Assembly (NCBI RefSeq): GCF_963678635.1
Contig: NC_087066.1
Location: forward strand, 25,061,536 to 25,125,535
Reading direction: 5' to 3'
DNA length: 64,000 nucleotides
Source: Symsagittifera roscoffensis
Taxonomy: Eukaryota; Xenacoelomorpha; Acoela; Convolutidae
Shown: positions 19,545-32,300 of the stretch, piece after piece
Layout of the letters: each line of letters begins with the position of its first letter
Numbering within the stretch: position 1 is the first letter of the stretch
Position numbers and translations under genes: made by a program
Notes under the pieces: generated by a model
Databases searched by the model: none
The model's input: only the letters and a program-made list of their open reading frames with translations
What the model was told of the DNA's origin: nothing

Positions 19545-19735
19545 CAGGGGCGGATCTAGGATTTTCTCGAGGGGGAAGGGGCGCTTTAAATAAAAAAAGG
19601 ACAAAAAGGGATTTTAGAATGTTTTGACCAAAAAGCGCGCTTTTTTAACGCGCGCTCCCCTTCAAAATTAGTGTATATTGGCGCCGAAGGGTTAGTCGGC
19701 CGAAAATGGATGGCTTAACGAATACCAAGAGGCTT
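19545..19735 (+). mobile_element. hAT-type MITE, 5' half
   Basis: Starts with the family terminus CAGGGGCGGATCTAGG followed by TTTTCTCGAGGGGG, then GCGCGCTCC and TATATTGGCGCC. The 3' half is missing or too diverged after about 19735, so no terminal pair or target duplication can be seen. Confidence 0.7.
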
Positions 19736-20339
19736 TGCCTTTGATTGGTGAGGTGTTTGAATTCCTGAGGCCTACATTTTTTCAAAGGTGTTTTTCGCGT
19801 CAACGTATTGAACACTTAATGGCAGAGTTCGCGCCAAAAAATGCCTTTTGTGCCCAAAGTTCTCAAAAACTTTTTCAAAATACAAGGCAAATGAAATTGT
19901 TAGTTTTATCGTAGAACTACTTGTATCTTTCGAAAAGACTGTTGGCAGAATTACAACGTTAAAAAAAATACCCCAATGCATTCTATCCATTTCGATACAA
20001 TCATAGCTGCGGCAATATTTATGCTGATAATCGATTCCATTGTGGTAGATATGGCCTCTACACTAACTTCTTCTAAATTCTATATAAAAATCAGAATCAT
20101 TTTTCTGTTGCGAATTCCTTACTTGATTTCAAATGAAAATTATACAACCCTAGAGCTCAGATAAAAACCTGATTGTCTAGCAAGATGTCAATTTATCTCC
20201 TATACCGGTTTATAATCCAGACAATGCAGAGCAATTTCTTGTCAAAATGAAAGTACAGGCTGATGGCCACACTTACCGTTCATTAAAAATCAAGCATTAT
20301 TGTGCCTGAATATGCCGAAGGGCTCTGAAAATGTTTTGC
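19736..20339. other. no feature recognised
   Basis: AT-rich sequence; small ORFs of about 60-72 codons on both strands lack any recognisable motif. Confidence 0.4.
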
Positions 20340-20433
20340 CTGCATATTCCATTGGGAGACCAGGGGGTTCGAATTGCTGAAGGGTGGGGGGGGGGGGTTG
20401 GGTTCGGGGCGTTCTTTTCTAAATCTGCCTCTG
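20340..20433 (+). mobile_element. hAT-type MITE 3' fragment
   Basis: Ends CTAAATCTGCCTCTG, a two-mismatch version of the family end CTAAATCCGCCCCTG. It is preceded by the G-rich block and by CAGGGGGTTCGAATTG, which matches the CAGGGGGTCGAATC block of the full copy at 46445. Confidence 0.5.
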
Positions 20434-21501
20434 GTTGAGCTACATGAGCATCAAATGATTGCTCGCAGGCATCACAAATGCGCCACAAATTGTTGATATG
20501 TTTTGCAAAGCGGCAATTAAAGCATGAAAAAACTCGTTCTAAATTGCTTGACGACAGTTTGATCAAATTTTGCTCACTTGATATTTTGCACGCTCTGGCG
20601 ACGTTTGAATAACTAACTCTGCAACGCAATTGATTAAAAAGAAAACTTCATCAACTTCACTAGAAAACTGAACCACAGTCTTAATCTGCAGGCGTTTTCT
20701 TTAAGTCTAAGTTGATTAAAATGAGCATTTTTCGTTACGCTTGAATCAACTAGTAGCAAAAATTTCCGCGTAGTTTAAAAATGTTAACTAACTTGACTCT
20801 AAAAAGTTGATTACAGCAGTTTTTTTCTAGTATTTTGGAAGCAGAAACTGTCAAACTGACAACAACTTTTCCGACTTGAGTTTGAAAATTTTCTTTGCGA
20901 TTAAAAACTCAAACTTAATGAGGCACCGTGTGCAGAAACATTTGAATTTTTGATCGGCAAGCAGTTTTTTTGAAAGATTTTCTCTAATCGCCATTTCTAC
21001 ATTTTGAGCACGATCGAAGCTCTAAAATGACTCCGCACTAAAAAGAAAAATGGGATGAAAAAATTGATTTGACTCTTTTTATAGGACTAAACAAAAGAAT
21101 ATATTGATTGTTGAAAAGCACTTCTCAATCATCTTTTAATATATTTTCAATAAGACTTCAAAAAATAGGGTTGATTGACCTAATGGTATAAATTGTCTCA
21201 ATTTAACTGAAAGAAACGATGAAAAACAACTTTTATAGCCAATTGCAACTATTCTAAAATCTAAAACAACAATATAACTCTTGCCTCAGATGTTTTTAAA
21301 AGATTATGGTGGTCTGCTATATAGTTAAGAAAAAAAGTTTTAAAAAGCACATAAAATAGTAAACATAATTTCTAACTAATTATCAGTAGTCCGTGTCTAA
21401 AATGATGATTGACCCACTAGTTGATTAGTCTGCCTAATCACTGTCAGTGTTTTGGGTCGTCAGTACTTCTCGATCCACGATGCCGCGTTCTTTTTTACTT
21501 C

Positions 21502-21772
21502 AAATTTATAATAGTTCGGAGGCCGTATCTTATAATAGTTCTGAGATCGTAAAAGAATAGAAAACAAAAAAATTTAAAAGAAACAGAAAGAATCTAAACG
21601 ATTTTTTGGAGACCTGAATTATAGTCTAACTGGATTATGATTTATAATTCAGATCATAATTCATGTCTCCAAAAAAAATTCGTAGATTCTTTTCTGTTTC
21701 TTTCAGTTTTTTGTTTTCCATTCTTTTACGATCTCAGAATTATTATACGATACGATCTCCGAATTATTATGA
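21502..21772. repeat. long foldback (inverted repeat, arms about 130 bp)
   Basis: Left arm about 21502-21635 and right arm about 21640-21772 are imperfect reverse complements over their whole length. Examples are CTGAGATCGTAAAAGAAT at 21541 against ATTCTTTTACGATCTCAG at 21720, and TTTTTTGGAGAC at 21602 against GTCTCCAAAAAA at 21665. The loop is only a few bases. It is consistent with a hairpin MITE or foldback element, or a hairpin RNA source. It is not related by eye to the other families here. Confidence 0.75.
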
Positions 21773-23386
21773 GGCAAAAAAAACGGTCCAACGCTGACGC
21801 AATGTTTCTTTCTGAGTCAATGCAGATTCCTACATTTTTTTCTAATTCCTAAATTTTTAGAACTTTTAGCTCATGGGGAAGTTTTACAGTAATCTACTAT
21901 TGACTTTGTTTTTGATTTTTAATCAATTCATTCTTTTTAAGAGTTGTTAATTTCAGTGTTGACTTTAAAGTGACTGTTTGCTTATCGCTTTTTGTCCATA
22001 TAGTTAGGCAAGCGAAAATAACCAGTCAGCCTTGCTCCGATTTTTGAAAAAAACGACGGAAAAACTTTGCTAGGTTTGATTTTTCCTAGTTTTTCTGTAA
22101 ACTCTAGGCAAAAAAATTGTTGATTGATTTGCTTATACAGTCTAAAAAGTATTGATGCTTTGAAACTAAAAAAAGGACCTTTCTTTTAGTCTCAAAACCC
22201 TTCGATTTTTTCTTTAATTGGAAGGGGTTAGGATTTTGCTATATTGCCTAATTTGAAATAATTACCGCGCATAGTATTGCGTTTTTAACACCTCAGCGAC
22301 TACTGAATCTGGCTAAAAAATATAATTGAGTTAAGCATATTGGTTTTATCAATATGCTGCTTCATCATTTTTTTCTGAATAAAAATTTCATGATAGAGGT
22401 AAAAAGACGATTGAAACCCTCAAGGAGGTTCTGCCTTGAGACAAACCAACTTGATTAACCACCTTGCTTAACTCTTCCGGGCAAAACAAATAAAGTTGTT
22501 TTTTTAACAATTACTTTTTTTGCTGAAACTCAGTCAACATTGTTCTTCGAGTCGATTCAAATAGGCAGTGGAATCATATGGAGAAATATTACAGCAGCTC
22601 TGAAAACGATATTAAGAACATCGTAGATAACGCAGAGGACAACTAGTCGAACAAAATAAGAAGGTCTGAAACGGTCTGGAGACTAATTTTGCTTGTTCTA
22701 GAACAAACAATGACAATTTTTTGCCGCTTACTTTTTTGAACTGTAGTTAATTTGAACCGGTAAAAATTCTGCAGACTTAAAAAACTTCTCAAAAAGTCGA
22801 ATGAGCCGAAATGAGCCGAAATGAGATCGCGAGTTTTTTTACCGGGGTAAATTCTTAATCGCGAGAATTCTTGACAAAAAAACTGCTTTTCGTTTTAGCA
22901 ACTACTTGTGTGAAACGTAGATAACATTTTCATGGTGAGCTGATTTCTCGAACTGTGTTTGATTTTATGTTTAGCTTGTATTGCGAAACAAAATTCTCAG
23001 ACAGAGAGACAAAGAGCTTGCCACTTGAACAATGGTTCATGTTCTGGACGCTTAATGAAATTTTGGTTTTAAAAATTTAAAACTAAATTGACAACGTTTT
23101 AATGTTAAGCGAAGAAAAAATTCTCTCGGCGGTTTCAAACTTCAGTGTTTTGCTCTTGGGCTATTTCTTGTGCTGTGAGGTTTTGTCACGAAACCTAAGT
23201 CAAGATAGAAATCTCGATAAAAAAAATGCTGTAAAATCATGCCTTACGCACTCTTATCTGAACTTTCACGCACTCTTATCTAATTTATAATACTCCCTAA
23301 TGCTTAATTCTGCTATATCGACTCACCCGTACCAAGGAGATTTTCTGTGCAAGATCGGAAATTTTTTTATTTCTTATATGAGTTGA
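21773..23386. other. AT-rich DNA without recognised feature
   Basis: No conserved ORF, and no repeat recognised beyond simple A/T runs. Confidence 0.4.
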
Positions 23387-24165
23387 TTCTCAGATCTGAA
23401 ATTCTTTATTTCAGATCTTCATTAAAATTTATAAATTGCAGATCTGAAATGGAAAATTTCAGATCTGAAATAACCTTGAAAAACAAAACTTCATCAGATC
23501 TGAAATCAGATCTGAGAAATCCTCTGTTAAGTTATAATTTATGCATTTCGAAGGAGTTTTTATTTTTTGTTGTTTCTGCAATACACAATTATGTTTAGAT
23601 TAACTAGCGGTCAGAAAAACTTCGAATGAATGTTTTCACGAACAGTTTTTTTGAACCGTGTTAAAAAGTTTTTAAAAACTGTTAGAAGACCTGTAAAACT
23701 TTTGATTTTCATGCGATAGTTATGCGTTTCCAATTTTTATCTCATGCTTGGGAAAACAACTTTGGCAGTTTCCAACTTCAATTTTTGCTGAGTACCTGCT
23801 AGTAGCTAGCAGAAGGTAAAAACATCAAAAAAATAGCAAAATTGCGTCCGAGTCATTGATTTTGCAGATCTGAAACAACCAAGAAACACTAAATTTCAGA
23901 TCTGAAATTAGATCTGAAATAAATTTTTCAAGATCTGAAATAACCAAGAAAAACCAACTTTGAATATGAAATTAGATCTGAAATAAATTTTTTAAGATCT
24001 GAAATAATCAAGAAAAAAAATTGTATCCGAAACTAGATCTGAATCAATTAAAAAAAAGAAAATTTCAGACCTGAAATTAGATCTGAAATAACCAATCCTA
24101 AAAGTATCCAAGCGTTATTTAAATATTTCACAACCTGTTTCAGATGTGAAATTTAGATCGGAAAA
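23387..24165. repeat. cluster of TTTCAGATCTGAAA palindromes
   Basis: About 18 copies of an AGATCTGA core, many as the full palindrome TTTCAGATCTGAAA, lie in two groups (about 23387-23520 and 23863-24165) with irregular spacing of roughly 15-40 bp. Copies differ by single bases. Spacing is too irregular for a simple tandem satellite. Confidence 0.7.
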
Positions 24166-24531
24166 AAGATTTTTTTTTATCTGTTTTAGAAAATTTACTG
24201 GGTACGGGCATGCATCTGAGTTCGGTGGTTAATTTAGCAAAAAAATGTGAGCAGATAAAAGTCTGCATTGTTTTGAGGATAAATGAGGCCTTAAGCCCAA
24301 CTTCTAAGGATGTTGAATTTATAGCTTCCAATTGATCTACCAGCTCAGATCGTAAAGATTTAAGATAAGTCAGATGTGGAAAAAAAAAACAAGATAATTT
24401 ATCAACCTTATGTGATTGATTGACATTTCGAATCTTCATTTCGCATCTTCGGATTATCGCGTAATTTTTACTATGCATATCTAATCGAAAAGCTTCAAAA
24501 ACGGCGTTAAATAGCAAAAAACATGTTCAGT

Positions 24532-24956
24532 CAGGGGCGGATTTAGGGGGGGGGGGGTGTAGCGTTCGCCTTTTTCTCAGGGATTCGACTCCCTGTCGAC
24601 CCAAAGGGTCCCCCTTTGATACTTTTTCAGAATTCCATTTTTGGCCGACCGACCCTAAAAGTTTTCTAAAGGCGCCTTCGGCGCCAATATATACTAACTT
24701 TGAGGGGGAGCGCGCGCCAAAAAAAACGCGATTTTTTTGTCAAAATTTTTCAAAAAGTGCCCAAAAACGGCTTTCTTGACTGTTTTTTAAAAAAATTACC
24801 TGCGGCGCAGAAAATTTAGCCAAAATAGGGGCAAAACAGTGCTTTGAGAGAGCTCGAAAAATCAATTTGATCGACCTAAAAAAAAGGTCGTGAAAATTTT
24901 GGAAAATTTTTTGAAAATCCGCCCCCCCCCTCGAGAAAATCCTAGATCCGCCCCTG
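24532..24956 (-). mobile_element. hAT-type MITE, complete, with 8-bp target duplication
   Basis: 425 bp with terminal inverted repeats CAGGGGCGGATTTAGG and CCTAGATCCGCCCCTG. It is flanked by a perfect 8-bp direct repeat TGTTCAGT (24524-24531 and 24957-24964), the hAT signature. The interior has a GGCGCC-centred block and no transposase. ORFs across it are shadows. Confidence 0.9.
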
Positions 24957-25083
24957 TGTTCAGTGACATAGTTCAGTCTGGGTTGAGGAAAAAAACACAG
25001 GCCAACTTGAAAATCATCATTCTTGTAGCCCATGATAAAAAGTGGCAATTCGCGGGATAATTTTTTCGAGTTGTTTGACTTAC

Positions 25084-25196
25084 TTTTGTAGCAGTGGGGT
25101 CTGCATACAGCACACCATCTGTTCACAGTCATGGCCGCCAGGATGAGGAGGGAGCAGACAGTCTTGGTAGAGTACACAAACAGATTAGCAGTGCAC
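25084..25196 (-). CDS. class A GPCR exon encoding TM3 with NRW in place of DRY
   Basis: On the minus strand, acceptor TATAG precedes the exon at 25196 and donor GTAAGTC follows at 25083. The 37 complete codons begin at the conserved Cys (3.25) and read CTANLFVYSTK, TVCSLLILAAMTV, then NRWCAVCRPHCYK. The spacing from this Cys to the Arg is exactly 25 residues, as in rhodopsin-family receptors, so the Arg is 3.50. The usual D/E-R-Y is N-R-W. After it come AVCRP and the start of the second intracellular loop. The exon starts after two codon bases and ends after one. Exon 50538-50826 ends after one codon base, so the two cannot join directly: an exon of roughly 70-76 nt for TM2 end and loop 1 must lie between. 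Ligand unknown. Confidence 0.75.
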
Positions 25197-25402
25197 CTAT
25201 ACATACAGTGAGTAGATTGGATTCAGCAGGAGAGCACCCCAAAAAGCAGTATAAGAACTACCAACCGATTGATTGGTTCAATCCAAAAATAATCAATGCG
25301 AGAGTTGTCATAAAATGAGAGAGTTATCAATGCAAAACAGGCATGCCGAAGATGGGCTGCCAAAGATGTCTTCACTAACTTACTGCACCCATTTTTGGAC
25401 GA

Positions 25403-25690
25403 GGATAGTCGAGGTGCTCGAGTTATGCTTTGACTTTCTCGACCAAAAATTGGTATGTTTTGACCGTCTCGACCAACTATTGGTATCTTTCAACTTTCTT
25501 GACCGAGTCTCGGTATGTTTCGACTTTCTCGACCCAAGAAAAAAAGTGTTCGACTTTGTTTGACCCAGTTCAGATATATTTCGAATTTCACGACTTTCTC
25601 GACCGACATTTTTTTTTAAATTTGTTGGTTCGACACTGAATAGATATGTTTCGACTTTCTATGTTTCGAATGGTTATGTCAACTCTCTAA
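25403..25690. repeat. short degenerate tandem repeats (GACTTTCTCGACC)
   Basis: The phrase TTTCGACTTTCTCGACC recurs about eight times with a period of roughly 33-36 bp and many changes. ORFs here reflect the repeat and are not genes. Confidence 0.55.
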
Positions 25691-26819
25691 ATCAAAAAAA
25701 TGTGAGTTTTATTTTGAGCTGAGTCTGTTATCAAGTAAATTTTTGAAGGGTTCCTTCTAAAATTTTTCTTATGTTTTTTGTTTTCAGCAGAACCTGTTAA
25801 TTTCACATAACCTCTTGGTTAATAAAAACATGTCTAGGAATTTTTATATCTAATTCAACAAGCGCAGATAAGTTATGGGTTTAAAGTGTGGTTATTAACC
25901 TGTAGTGGTTTTCATCATCCACCGACGCAAGAGTGGGGTCGTTTGTGATCCACCGAAAAGAGTTCAAACTGCTCATCACCACACAGAAACCTGAAACGTC
26001 AGCAATTACAGCAATCACGAATGACAACTGGCCTTAAATGACCTTGAATGATGACTGTCTCCTAACTTGTAGCTTTTACACCCAAAAATAGCATCTGAGA
26101 AGCTTTTTCTGCAATTTTCAAAAAGCTCAATTCACGCATTTCAACGTCTCGATATGGAATCCGTAAGAAGTTTCTCTAAATATTATTTCATTTTGTTGAG
26201 TTTCTTCCGCACAAAACTTTTGAAACTCAATTTTTCCTAAGATATTTTTTTAAACTTTATGGAAGGTAACAAGCAATCAAAAAATGTTGGCATCATCTAG
26301 GTGGCATCGTCTAACACATCATGGCATCGTCTAGGTAAGCACATCGTCTAGGTAAGAACAACTTCTAAGTATTCTTCCACCATATAAAAGTTTTAATTGT
26401 CACAAAAAAAGGTTTTTTTTATTTTTATATGGTCAAATACATGAAATTATTCAAAATCTCCCAGACATTTAATCAATCATTTCTTCGATTTGCAAAGGAA
26501 GAGAAAGATTAATTGTGCTCGGTGTGAATTTTTCAAGACGAATTTCGACTTTAAAAAAGCAGTATTCAGTAAGATGTTGATGCCCTAAGCTATAGTTTTT
26601 TGAATAGATTTTACCTACAAACTACGAACAATTTTTGAAACTTTATGGTGATTTGAAGATACCAGTTTTGCCGAATTGGGCTAATTAATTTGCGCAAAAA
26701 AAAATACATTTTTCCACTATTGCTTAGCACCAATGAACCGGTGATATAAACCTACTCAGAAGTTATTCCAAACTGCACTGAGACAAGCTTTTTGCTTCAT
26801 TTTTGGCGTAACGAGACCT
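25691..26819. other. intron-like AT-rich DNA with a few short repeats
   Basis: Lies between the two GPCR exons. It includes five near-copies of GGCATCGTCTAGGTAAG-like sequence at 26284-26362. No gene recognised. Confidence 0.4.
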
Positions 26820-27563
26820 CCCGGTTTGACAAAAAACTCCCATCTTAGAACTTATTATAAGAGTTGTAGGAAAATTCCGCTATTCACGGAGAAAACTTCT
26901 AAGATAGTAACTTTTTCCCAAAGTTCAAGAAAATTGCCACAATATTTAGGATGTGTTTCTATATCGTGATAACAGATAATTTTTTTCGGAAAACTTTCTT
27001 TTTTTTTCAAAATTAGGCTTGTAAAAATTTTCAGATAATGCTTACAATGCATGCATTTCGAAGAGAAATTCAAAAACAAAAAATTTGATTTTTTAGAAAT
27101 TAATATCCTAATATTCGGTCATAAGCGATTGGAAATTATATTAGATACAAAAAAATTTTCAACTTTGACGAATCATGTCATATAACTGCCGACGCGTTGT
27201 ATGTGGGGTTCAGGTATGCATCGACAAAATCTCTAGTTATCAGCATAAATTAACCTTCCAAAGTTCGTGGGTTTTTCAAAAAATTCACGTTGCAAAGGGA
27301 GTTTTTTGGCCTCTGAGATTCCATTGTTTTACTCTGCTTCAGTGAAAAACCGCTATACTGGTTAAAAAAATAAAAATGACAATGAACATGCAAAAAAAAA
27401 ATTGAAAAAAAAACTTACAACATTCTTGTACAAAAAGTCACTATCTTAAAGCTTTGTTAGCATAAAAAGTCCCTGTCTTGTAACATTTTGAAAGCCTAAT
27501 TTTGTAAGAAATTTTAACACTCTTAAAAAAAGTTCTAAGATAGCGACTTTTGGTCAACCCGGG
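26820..27563. mobile_element. non-autonomous element with CCCGG(G/T)TTGAC ends, copy 1
   Basis: Left end CCCGGTTTGACAAAAAACTC and right end (read inward) CCCGGGTTGACCAAAAGTCG are inverted. Next to each end is a motif TCTTAGAACTT / AAGTTCTAAGA, and variants of it recur inside (26905 TCTAAGATAGTAAC, 27440 GTCACTATCTTAAAG, 27465). Length 744 bp; no transposase. No clear target duplication. Confidence 0.65.
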
Positions 27564-28957
27564 CTAGATTTATAACTTTTGCTGACATTTCAAGCGCGGA
27601 AAAAATTGAAAACAAAATTTGACTTTTTTTTTTGTAAAATTGTTATTTGTTCCAAAATCTATATTAAATGGATGCCGGAATACCAAGAGATTCGTGGCGT
27701 AGGTTTTTCTCAAGTTTCGGTTTGTTTGCACTAGTGTGCTTTTGTTTTTTAAACTATATTTGTGAATGCAACAAAACTCCAAATCAATTAGCTGAGCCGG
27801 TTGTTGTGCAAGTAGCCCAGAATGTTTCGACCACAATAGAAAAAAAAACTAAATAAAAAATTATTTTGTTCTTTAAATTATTTTTTTATGAGCAAGTTGA
27901 GACAAAAAATTAATTAAAAGCAGTAAAAGTTGAACTAGGCATAATTGAATGCATTTTTTTTTTTCAAAAAAAGAGTAACATTTAAAAAATTAAACTTTCA
28001 CAAACATTTTTTTTTTCTAAACTTCTACAATTTTTGCACAAGAGTTGAAATAAATATTTTTGAATATTTTTCTTGACAAGGAAACGCTAAATAAAAATTC
28101 CAAATATTTTTTGCCCTAATTTTCATACAAGGAACGTTACTCGATCGCTCAACTAGACTAAAAGACAAAAAAAAATTCAAAGCGGTTTTCTTCAGCACTG
28201 GGACATCTTTTGAGAATTTTTTGAAGCTGTTTGAATCACGAATAAAAGGATTTTAATCTGATATATTAATTGACGCACTCCGGTGATTATTTGAAGTGAA
28301 AATTTAAGCGTGAAAAACAAACAAAAAATCAAAAAAAAAAATAAAACACACCAGAATTCAATGGTCGGAACAAAAATTCATAGAGAACTAAAGTGCAGAA
28401 AACCCTTTGATGTTACCACAGAGAAGAATTTTTCAAAAGAAACGGATAATATGGTCAATGGGCACTTGATAGTTTTCCAGTGCCCACTAACTTCCGTTTG
28501 AAAGTTTGCGTTCTGGAGCAAGAATCGATAAAAATGGAGGACAACCTTTTTGGACCATTCCAATTTTTTGAGCAATTGTGTTTCACTAATTAAGCTGTAA
28601 GTGTCTCGCCTCGATTGAAGATTATGATTAATAATTTGTTTTTAAATAAAATCCATGCTGACTAAGTCCATCCAAAAAAATACTGCAAAACGAAACAAAG
28701 CAATCAAATTTTTGTTTCTTTTCAGCTAACATTTTTTATCAAATTCAATCAGAAGTAAGACTCTTTCGACGCTTAATTGGAATTCGAAAAATTGAAGGGT
28801 TGAATTTCGGACATGAAATAGAAGGCGAACAGGCTAAACTGTGTGTTGCTGCCCAGAACTCCAATTCAGATCTGAGTTTGTGATGAAAGCAATTTCGAAT
28901 CAGCTCTATTGTTATCTTAAATTTCATCTCGGCTTTGAATTTCACAGTTATTTTAGT
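27564..28957. other. AT-rich DNA with no supported gene
   Basis: A 62-codon plus-strand ORF at 27668-27856 has a hydrophobic stretch (LFALVCFCFLNYIC) but no family match or splice context. Other ORFs are short. Nothing firm. Confidence 0.4.
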
Positions 28958-29334
28958 CAGGGGTGGATATAGGATTTTCTCGAGAAGTGGATTTTCAAAA
29001 AAAAAAATTTAGGTCGCCCAAATTGATTTTCCGAGCTCTCACAAATCACTATAAAGACCCTATTTTGACCAAAACATTTTGCACCGCAGGCTAAATTTTT
29101 GAAAAAAAAACAGGTCAAAAAAAGTGGTTGAGGCACTTTTTGAAAAATGTTGACCGAAACATCGCGTTTTACGACACCCGCTTGTCTCTCAAAATTAATA
29201 TATATTGGCGCCTAAGCCGCCTTCAGAAAAAAAATTTAGTTTCCGTCTGCCAAAAATGGAGGTCTCAAAATAGTACAAAAGGACCCTTTGGATCGACAGT
29301 CGTCTGAATCCCCTCCTCCCTAAATCCGCTTGTG
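28958..29334 (+). mobile_element. hAT-type MITE with decayed termini
   Basis: Starts CAGGGGTGGATATAGG and ends CTAAATCCGCTTGTG. It is flanked by ATTTTAGT and ATCCTAGT, an 8-bp duplication with two changes. Its 3' part from about 29249 is the beginning of the tandem array that follows. Confidence 0.75.
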
Positions 29335-32300
29335 ATCCTAGTACTGCTAGGTCTAGAAAAAACTGGAGTTCAATTGCGATTTCAGCTAATTGTGGGGTTT
29401 TACACCAGCTAGCGAGTTTTTTATTCAAAATTCAACACGGCCAACAAAATTTATAGCAACAAGGAACCTCCTATTTTTCCTTATATTAACTGTGTCGTTC
29501 ATCGAACTTCAAAATTGTCAAGGTTTCAGTAGAAAAACCCATCTATACTGATATTTTTAATCGTGTGCTTACGTAGGTGCGTGGAAAATGCTTTGTTACC
29601 TTGCGGTTTTTATTTGGTTGCGCCAAAAACCATCAATTAAGCCCATACACTTATATTTAATTTTTACATGGTTATTTTTATACCAAAAACTAACCGCAGT
29701 ATGCAGTGCAGTGATTTTCAAAATTGATCATATTAATTGACTTATTGATATATTGCGGCGAGGAAAGTTTTTGACAAACAGGGTCCTTATAGTTTTTCGG
29801 AGAGCTCGGAAAATCAAATTGGTCTACCTATAAACTCAAAAAACTATCCCCCCCCCTCCTTTAAAAAATTCCTGCGCATGCACTGATTGAGAAAAACTGA
29901 TCCAGTGACCTCTCCTGCTCCATTGCAATAAATATTTAATAGATTGTTAGTATAAAATACGTCCTCTGCGTTCTTACAGAAATCATCTTTCCAAAGCCTT
30001 GAAATCGATTTCGATCAGCACGAAATTGATTTTGTCAGTTTTAAATTCTTCAGCCCCAAAAACAAAGATCAACAAAAAGGTATCAAGTATCAATTGACGA
30101 GTTTTTAATAAAAAAGAAGAAAAAAGTTGAGCTTAAAAATTTCTGTATCGTACTGGACATGGTCCAAGAATTTAGTCAATGATGCAGCCAAAAAAGGAGG
30201 TCTCAAAATAGCACAGAGGGGGACCCTTTGGATTGACAGGCGTCTGAATCCCCCTCCTCCCTAAATCTGCTTGTGATCCTAGTATTGTTAGGTCTAGAGA
30301 TACTGGAGTTGAATTGCGATTTCAGCTGATTGTGGGGTTTTACACCAGCTAGCGAGTTCTTTATTCAAAATTAAACACGGCCAACAAAAATTAGAGCAAC
30401 AAGGAACCTCCTATTTTTTCTTATATTAACTGTGTCGTTTATCGAACTTCAAAATTGTCAAGGTTTCAGTAGAAAAATCCATCTATACTAATATTTTTAA
30501 TCGTGTGCTTACGTAGGTGCGTGGAAATTGCTTTGTTACCTTTCGGTTTTTATTTGGTTTTGCTAAAAACCATCAATTAAGCCCATAAACTTATATTTAA
30601 TTTTTACAGGGTTATTTTTATACCGAAAAATAACCGCAGTATGCAGTGCAGTGATTTTCAAAATTGATCATATTAATTGACTTATTGATATATTGCGGCG
30701 AGGAAAGTTTTTGACAAACAGGGTCCTTATAGTTTTTCGGAGAGCTCGGAAAATCAAATTGGTCTACCTAAAAACTCAAAAAACTATCCCCCCTCCTTTA
30801 AAAAATTCCAGCGCATGCACTGATTGAGAAAAACTGATCCAGTGACCTCTCCTGCTCCATTGCAATAAATATTTAATAGATTGTTAGTATAAAATACGTC
30901 CTCTGCGTTCTTACAGAAATCATCTTTCCAAAGCCTTGAAATCGATTTCGATCAGCACGAAATTGATTTTGTCAGTTTTAAATTCTTCAGCCCCAAAAAC
31001 AAAGATCAATAAAAAGGTATCAAGTATCAATTGACGAGTTTTTAATAAAAAAGAAGAAAAAATTTGTGCTTAAAAATTTCTGTATCGTACTGGACATGGT
31101 CCAAGAATTTAGTCAACTAATGATGCAGCCAAAAAAGGAGGTCTCAAAATAGCACAGAGGGGGACCCTTTGGATTGACAGGCGTCTGAATCCCCCTCCTC
31201 CCTAAATCTGCTTGTGATCCTAGTATTGCTAGGTCTAGAGATACTGGAGTTGAATTGCGATTTCAGCTGATTGTGGGGTTTTACACCAGCTAGCGAGTTC
31301 TTTATTCAAAATTAAACACGGCCAACAAAAATTAGAGCAACAAGGAACCTCCTATTTTTTCTTATATTAACTGTGTCGTTTATCGAACTTCAAAATTGTC
31401 AAGGTTTCAGTAGAAAAAACCATCTATACTAATATTTTTAATCGTGTGCTTATGTAGGTGCGTGGAAATTGCTTTGTTACCTTTCGGTTTTTATTTGGTT
31501 TTGCTAAAAACCATCAATTAAGCCCATAAACTTATATTTAATTTTTACAGGGTTATTTTTATACCGAAAAATAACCGCATTATGCAGTGCAGTGATTTTC
31601 AAAATTGATCATATTAATTGACTTATTGATATATTGCGGCGAGGAAAGTTTTTGACAAACAGGGTCCTTATAGTTTTTCGGAGAGCTCGGAAAATCAAAT
31701 TGGTCTACCTAAAAACTCAAAAAACTATCCCCCCCCTCCTTTAAAATATTCCTGCGCATGCACTGATTGAGAAAAACTGATCCAGTGACCTCTCCTGCTC
31801 CATTGCAATACATATTTAATAGATTGTTAGTATAAAATACGTCCTCTGCGTTCTTACAGAAATCATCTTTCCAAAGCCTTGAAATCGATTTCGATCAGCA
31901 CGAAATTGATTTTGTCAGTTTTAAATTCTTCAGCCCCAAAAACAAAGATCAATAAAAAGGTATCAAGTATCAATTGACGAGTTTTTAATAAAAAAGAAGA
32001 AAAAAATTGAGCTTAAAAATTTCTGTATCGTACTGGACATGGTCCAAGAATTTAGTCAACTAATGATGCAGCCAAAAAAGGAGGTCTCAAAATAGCACAG
32101 AGGGGGACCCTTTGGATCGACAGGCGTCTGAATCCCCCTCCTCCCTAAATCTGCTTGTGATCCTAGTATTGCTAGGTCTAGAGAAAACTGGAGTTGAATT
32201 GCGATTTCAGCTGATTGTGGGGTTTTACACCAGCTAGCGAGTTCTTTATTCAAAATTCAACCCGGCCAACAAAAATTTGAGCAACAAGGAACCTCCTATT

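Noticed and set aside
20434-20632. Minus ORF with CFNCRF and CDACEQ cysteines
   Set aside because: Cys spacing suggested a zinc finger, but it overlaps MITE sequence at its C-terminal end, has no recognisable family and no supporting splice context.
23387-24165. CRISPR-like array
   Set aside because: Repeats are only 14-bp palindromes with irregular short spacers in eukaryotic DNA; no array structure.
24740-25204. 154-codon ORF taken as one protein
   Set aside because: Only the first 37 codons after the acceptor are GPCR-like; after the donor at 25083 the frame runs through intron and into a MITE.
27668-27856. 62-codon ORF with one hydrophobic segment
   Set aside because: Short, no homologue recognised and no splice or regulatory support; such ORFs are expected by chance in 64 kb.
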